Assembly: GCA_038503075.1 (NCBI GenBank) | Contig: JBCAML010000006.1 | Location: forward strand, 310,001 to 374,000 | Origin: Gyromitra esculenta | Taxonomy: Eukaryota; Ascomycota; Pezizomycetes; Pezizales; Discinaceae | Direction of reading: 5' to 3' | Length of the DNA stretch: 64,000 nt | Part shown: positions 58,730 through 64,000 of the stretch, piece after piece | Numbering within the stretch: the first letter of the stretch is position 1 | Layout of the letters: the number at the start of each line of letters is the position of its first letter | Made by a program: the position numbers and the translations under genes | Notes under the pieces: model-generated | Seen by the model: only the letters and a program-made list of their open reading frames with translations | Databases searched by the model: none | What the model was told of the DNA's origin: nothing

Positions 58730-60908
58730 AGGCTGGGTGAAAGTGGGGGGGGGGTATGTCTACATGTTTGGGCTAGGGACTGTAATAGTCGCTGATGGGG
58801 ATTGAACATAGTGGGATGGATGGACGGATGGACGAAGCACGAAAACGGATTGTACAAAGTGGGTGGGGCGGACATAGCGTTGGTTACCTGGGCGTGTATT
58901 GATTAATGTCTTTTTAAACGTTTTTTCTTTTTTGTGCTTTTGCGTTTTTTTCTTGTGTTGGGATAACGGTGCGAGTGTACAAAGACAGGCTTTTTGTAAT
59001 ACCTCTAGAATGAAATCCTTTGATACCTCAGTTGTTTTTCACATGACCAGCATGCTTTTTTCTCTCCCCTCTAGGGTGTGTAATGATCGGAGATAAGCAC
59101 GGATGGTGTCATTTGTGCCTTTATGCCACCAGTATATTTACTTATTTGCGCGGCAATCACCGTTTCCTGGATATCTCCGTTCCCCGTTGGTGGACTTTCG
59201 CGGCTGTTATGAGCGAAAACAGTTTGTTTCTGTTTTGGGAAGAATGTTGGTGTAGGTATTCTGTTGGCATCTAAGTCTAGTTAGTGCATGCTGAAATGTC
59301 TTAATACGAGTCCTAAATGTCTCGGGATGCTCCGAATTCTCGACGGAGAAATACGTATGTAAAAGTATCTAGGGCATTGCTCCCGTTCTTGCTCACATTG
59401 ATATAGCTAGACTGGTTTTCAGGAGTTTTGACGTCTTGCGTGCGGGGATTGCTTGGCTGGTTTGATTAGGGTTTGGAAAGAGATCAGACGTGATGGCGTT
59501 TGAGGTGTGTGACGAGTGATATATCGTGATCAAAAACTTGATGTAGCGTGTCATCTCGAGAATAATGAATACAGCCAGGCTGGGCGGTTTTAAAATGGCC
59601 CCGCAAAACTCGCCAAGCTGCTTGGACATGTCGGGGATGGCTTCTCGGAATTGTAACCCACAAACAAGCAGATCTCTCGATATGGAGATTTATTCGCGAG
59701 ACAATATGGTAATCCGGGGCAACGTGGTATCAGGAAGCCTACGGTGAAGAGTATCGTTTGAAAAGGGAGCACCCCTTAACCAATCAACCCTGGTAAGTGT
59801 TTGGAGCAGGGTGAATGCACGAAGAGGAGACCTCATGGGTGAGATGTATGATGAGTTGTGACCCAAGAAACCCACAGGATCATGACTTCCGAGCTCAGCT
59901 CTGAATTTTGATTGGTGCTAATAAGTTAAGGGATACGACCTTCCTCTGGTCTTAGATGGGTGATGTGGCGTGACACCTAGAAACGACACAGGATAGCCGA
60001 GGAAGTTTTAGGATAGACGTAGCGAGCGATGTCTGGCATATTGGTTAAGTCGACTTTGAACATCTTAGGCGAGTACCTGGAAACTGGCGCTACTTGACGC
60101 CTTATTGGACTACAGAGTTTGGATTCGGGATAAGTTAGGTTGATGGAGGCTCGTTTGCATCACCTACTGCCTTGACTGCTGGCATGGAGCTGGACATGAG
60201 ACTGTGATTAATGGTCTCTACACCCCCAAGCCAATGATCGTAATGCTGCATGCCACTGACCACTTACAGTATGTGAGTGATAAGATTACTCTTTGTAGGC
60301 CCATATATCTCTCTTCGAGAGTAGTATTGTGAGGTGTACATGTGGCTATGGCTTGAACCTTGGATGGGCTATCGAATGGGCTTAGCTCATAATGTTTATA
60401 ATATCCTAGGTCTGAAGTTCAAGTTAAGCTCGGCCTTACTACATGTATGTTTAACTATATTAGGATGATTGAGCTTACTTTTATCCAATTTTACAAGATC
60501 GAGTAAAGCCACTCGGTCTTGTTCGTGACTGGTGCCTGAGCTGTAGCATTTGGGTATGGTATTATCAGTCATCGTTTCAAGTCATATTCGATAACCATAG
60601 TGCTAGCATATCATCTCCAGTTTGGGTGTCTAGCGACGAGACTACTTAAGTCCACATGACCTTAACGTCTAGAAAGCAACTTGGAGAATAAATTAGACGA
60701 CCTTAGTATACTTGGAATGTAAGGCGCGAGCAAACGGGGGTTTCCAGAGAATCCACTTCCGAGTGGCCCAACGCCTTTTATCACCTACCCCCCCTCTGTT
60801 TTTCGCCTATCCTGGTCCTCAGATTCCCACACCATCTGTGTGTATCGTCTTTGCCAATACCATAAAGATTCGAGTTTAATCTTCACGCAACCTAAGAAAG
60901 CTCTCATC
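58730..60908. other. intergenic, no gene seen
   Basis: Contains the 3' flank of the GPI-protein gene and one TACATGTA at 60440. Several overlapping minus-strand frames at 59393-59875 have a protein-like look but no consistent ATG, splice signals or recognisable domain; they may be a decayed gene, unproven. Confidence 0.4.
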
Positions 60909-63900
60909 ATGAAACCTAACGGCCGCTTCGAGAAATATGCTGGGTCTGGATATCTCACCCAAGCTTCAACGGGTTGGACCCAACCTCCCCTTTTCAGCTT
61001 CAATTCCGTGATGTCTCCTCCTAGCAACTCTATCTCGGGCATCTTCAGGTCCTTTCTCAAGGAAATTGACAGGTTGCCTCAGTCAGAATTCAAGTTTGTG
61101 CCTATCATCATCTTGCTATAAATCATCGTTCGTGATTCTGATATGATTATGTTGGCTGTACAGATCCATTAAATATAGGCTCCTCGTCGAAGAGCTCTGT
61201 GCTTTCGTGGAAGATGTAGATTTGGAGAAAAAGCTAGGGATTGAATCTAAATTGCTCAACCTCATGGAACAGCTTGACCTCCAGCAGGCCAACTCTACAC
61301 GGAAACTCTCAGACGACTGCTCCCCTGAAACACTGGAGGGCTTGAAGAAACTGGCTCCCTGGATTAATCCTCATCTTCACTTTCAATATCGCAAAGAAGA
61401 AGCGTCCTCGCCAGTGCTTGTTGGTGGGAGTCATGTTAAAACCCCTCCTCTTAGCCAGTTGGGCTATTCTGCTAGTCAGCCAACCCCCAGGCAGGTTATA
61501 GATTTTTATAATAGTCCTGATGGGCCTCTTATCAAAGAATCGCCGACTTTGTCGGTAGATATGAATTCTTATATTATGAAAGATTCCTTGAACAACCTAA
61601 GAAAAAGCCTACCTCACAATTTAGCCCCGCCCCCGAAACCATCGCCGAAAATTCCGTACACCCTAGATATCCCTGGGGAAGTCCTCCAAAGCTATGCACA
61701 GGCACAGGTTCCTCAAGCTCTTGATCATCCACCGCCCTTTTTGCCTGTATGTGAATCTGCTTGTGTCGATTGGATAACGATAGCTAACCATGTATCCCAT
61801 AGACTCCCGATAGCCTGGAAAAGGAAGTTGAACCCATCTCCCAGAGCCTGCCATATAGTATGGAATTCCCGCAATTAAAAACCTTCCGTGATCTTTTCAA
61901 ACCTACGGTAAGACACCTCGCCTTAACCAATTTTCCGTACAGCGAAACTAAGCTTCCAAAGGTCATCTGTTATCCACAGGCAGGCCAAGTCTCGCGCGAG
62001 GAATCGCCTTTCTTCATGATTCATTCGGCAGCTTGCCAGCTGGGATTGAAGTCTTATTGGAATGGTCTTAGCTTTTCCCAAGCCGAAGAAGTTTGGAGAT
62101 TAGGATTGTGCATTAGAGAATGGCTTACTGATATTGCCAAAACCATTCCGGAGGCCGAAGTATATCCGGATCAAAACAAGGATTTAGTATGGCCTCTATA
62201 CTCTTGTCCCAAAGACTTTTTCGTGGAAATCTTGCGCAGGATATATATCCAGTCAGCGAAATCCGAGCCCGTTTGGGCACATTCAGAGGAAGAGATGGAT
62301 CAATTTCTCAGTACTTGTGTTACCTTTCACACCCTTCAAACTACTGAAAACTCGGAAGGAGTTTATGAACCAGGCTTTGATAGTTACAACAGAATCTATT
62401 GCATGTACGCTATGCAGCCTGGAAGTAGCTCAGAAAATTCACAATTCCGCTATTTCACACGCCAGATAATTGTTCCTTTTGAAGAGATCGATATTTACTC
62501 TGGCGAAAAGGTGACACTTACACCTACGCTCTGGGATCCGCACAAGCCCTACGACGCTCTCCGAGAGCATACGCAGTTTACCATGAACCCCCCGTTGCTT
62601 AATTGGGATGAGGATACCAAGAATTTCACTGGCGTGCTGAAGATTACGAAAGCAGACTGCAGCTTCATGACCATTAGTTGTATTATTCAGGCACACACCA
62701 TTGAAGATCTCCCCAAAGGGGTCGGTTTTGAGACCAAAGTGGAGGCTTCCGTCACATTCCGCGTATGGGCCCCAGATGAACTTGATTCAGAATCTGAAGC
62801 TTCTGAGGTGGATGGCGTAGCAGAAGAGCCAAACGATCTTTGGGGATCCGGATCGGAATCCGGATCGACGGAAACTTCCGACCTCGTTCAAAGATTCAAG
62901 ATATTAGATCAAGGTATCAGGACCCGGATCCATAACTTACTTCGCAATTCGTTGAAGTTTGAGGCAGAGGATTATCAGGGCTCCACTGAGATTCCTAACG
63001 ATAGAACTGCTGCTGCAATTCTCGATACTAAGCGGGCGAAATTTGACGAAAAAGAAGGTGTTATTTCTTTGTCCTGGGACCCCCAGCAGTGGCTGGGCAT
63101 TACTGTCCGTGCTGAGGATTCGGATGAGTCTGTATGGGTGTCAGCCGAATCTGGCAATGGATTTGATGGTGGACCTGATGAAGGTTTCAACAAAGGATTT
63201 GGCGACAGATTTCAACTAGTTGGGCGTGGAATAGATAGTGGGAAGAAGTTGAGGGATTTACTAGAAGATGACATGGGCCAGATCGAATACGTTTGTCAAT
63301 CTCTTCCCATCAGCGTTGTGGTACTCTGTAAGCTCACCTACTATCTAGGAAGGCTATAACCTCACAATTGGCCTAGGGATTGAACTAGGGTTGACTGGGG
63401 CTGGCCAGACTAAAGGATCTCATGTTTTTGAGAACATCGCTACTGCCATTGAAAATATACCTAGTATCGTGGAACGGCCAAGCAGAGGTAGAAAGCCCGG
63501 TTTGTTCGGTTCAATCATCCCCGGAGATGCACATATGAAAGATAAGATGTTCGGTCACGATAGGCAAGAAAACTTGATGGGCTCAGGAATAAATTCCGAG
63601 AAATTGAGATGCATTCAATGGAGGAAGTTAGTTTTGCCGAGGGTTTTGAAATCATTAAACATGTTCGATGACGAGGTCGAAGATATGTTTACAGCATCCA
63701 TGCACGTTGGGAAAACAAGTGGCTTCAGTTTCCAAGATATTAAGTGCATTGCAAAAGCTATCGTGCTTTACGGAGATCTTCTTGATTACACTAGGGTGAT
63801 GCGCGAAGAGGTTCCGGCGTGGACCCTTCCTCACGATTTCGGGTCCAGCCGCCACAACCCGTACTCAACAAACTTTTCAGCTAGCGAACTTGTCAGTCTA

Positions 63901-64000
63901 ATTGACAAGGCAGTGTCCGTAAAAGAAATCACGGAGATCATGAACCCCGAAATGTGCGACTTTGAACAGTACCGATTCAACTTCTCGAGACTGGAAAGCC
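60909..64000 (+). CDS. large protein of unknown family, 3' end beyond window
   Basis: Exons 60909-61093, 61164-61746, 61803-61907, 61980-63327 and 63377 to the window edge join in phase, giving at least 948 residues with no stop in the last exon. The third intron (61908-61979, donor GTAAGA, acceptor TTATCCACAG) is 72 bases and stop-free, so it could instead be coding. ATG 60909 begins MKPNGRFEKYAGSGYLTQAS. I see no signal peptide, membrane segment or catalytic motif. The chain mixes helical Leu/Glu stretches near the start (LLVEELCAFVEDVDLEKKLG), a Pro-rich linker, a large globular middle (SPFFMIHSAACQLGLKSYWN, FTRQIIVPFEEIDIYSGEKV) and an acidic Ser/Glu region (DSESEASEVDG). The final exon continues as a globular, helix-rich region. 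It is probably a real, expressed gene given coherent codon use and five usable junctions, but the function is unknown. Confidence 0.7.

Noticed and set aside
59393..59875. Several overlapping minus-strand frames that together look protein-like
   Set aside because: No consistent start, splice sites or recognised motif; could be a decayed gene but not supported.
1..64000. CRISPR arrays, rRNA and tRNA genes
   Set aside because: No regularly spaced direct repeats, no rRNA or 5S-like block, and no complete A-box/B-box pair found on either strand.

Overview
The window is nuclear DNA of a filamentous ascomycete. Genes are split by short introns (about 50-120 bases) with GT..AG borders, intergenic spaces are wide and transposon-rich, and the protein set is typical fungal housekeeping and chromatin machinery. 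A decayed gene of the fungal HNH_2 endonuclease type and many small TA-flanked inverted-repeat elements suggest a Pezizomycetes-like genome (truffle/morel group), but that placement is inference. I rebuilt gene models by hand from splice signals and reading phase; all exon borders are predictions.

Layout. 3.1-8.5 kb: two minus-strand genes, a CID-domain RNA-processing protein (CHERP-like) and an ACT-domain amino-acid-sensor-like protein. 11.8-15.4 kb: a plus-strand protein with three RNA-recognition motifs. 16.7-19.7 kb: a small unknown gene and histidyl-tRNA synthetase with nested mitochondrial and cytosolic starts. 20-25.2 kb: an accessory island holding a J-domain/SANT-like gene enclosed by MITEs (two upstream, a cluster of four downstream) and an HNH_2 pseudogene. 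27.8-28.5 kb: a small Gln/Gly-repeat protein. 28.5-33.9 kb: a gene-poor stretch with three further inverted-repeat elements. 33.9-39.6 kb: a complete KDM5/Lid2 histone H3K4 demethylase. 42.3-43.9 kb: a questin-oxidase-like enzyme with a predicted 8-base microexon. 46.3-46.6 kb: a possible small mitochondrial protein. 49.1-50.7 kb: an RbAp48/Msi1-type WD40 histone chaperone, divergent from 52.2-56.7 kb, the 5'-3' exoribonuclease Xrn1. 58.3-58.7 kb: a GPI-anchored Ser/Thr-rich cell-surface protein. 60.9 kb to the end: a large unrecognised protein that runs out of the window.

The genes do not form one pathway. Several act in RNA metabolism (CID protein, RRM protein, Xrn1, HisRS) or chromatin (KDM5, WD40 chaperone), but they look like independent neighbours. 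The most notable non-genic signals are 18 exact copies of the palindrome TACATGTA, none of them inside a coding exon of my models, and a nested set of MITE families with TA ends concentrated at 20-23.6 kb and 29-31.7 kb.
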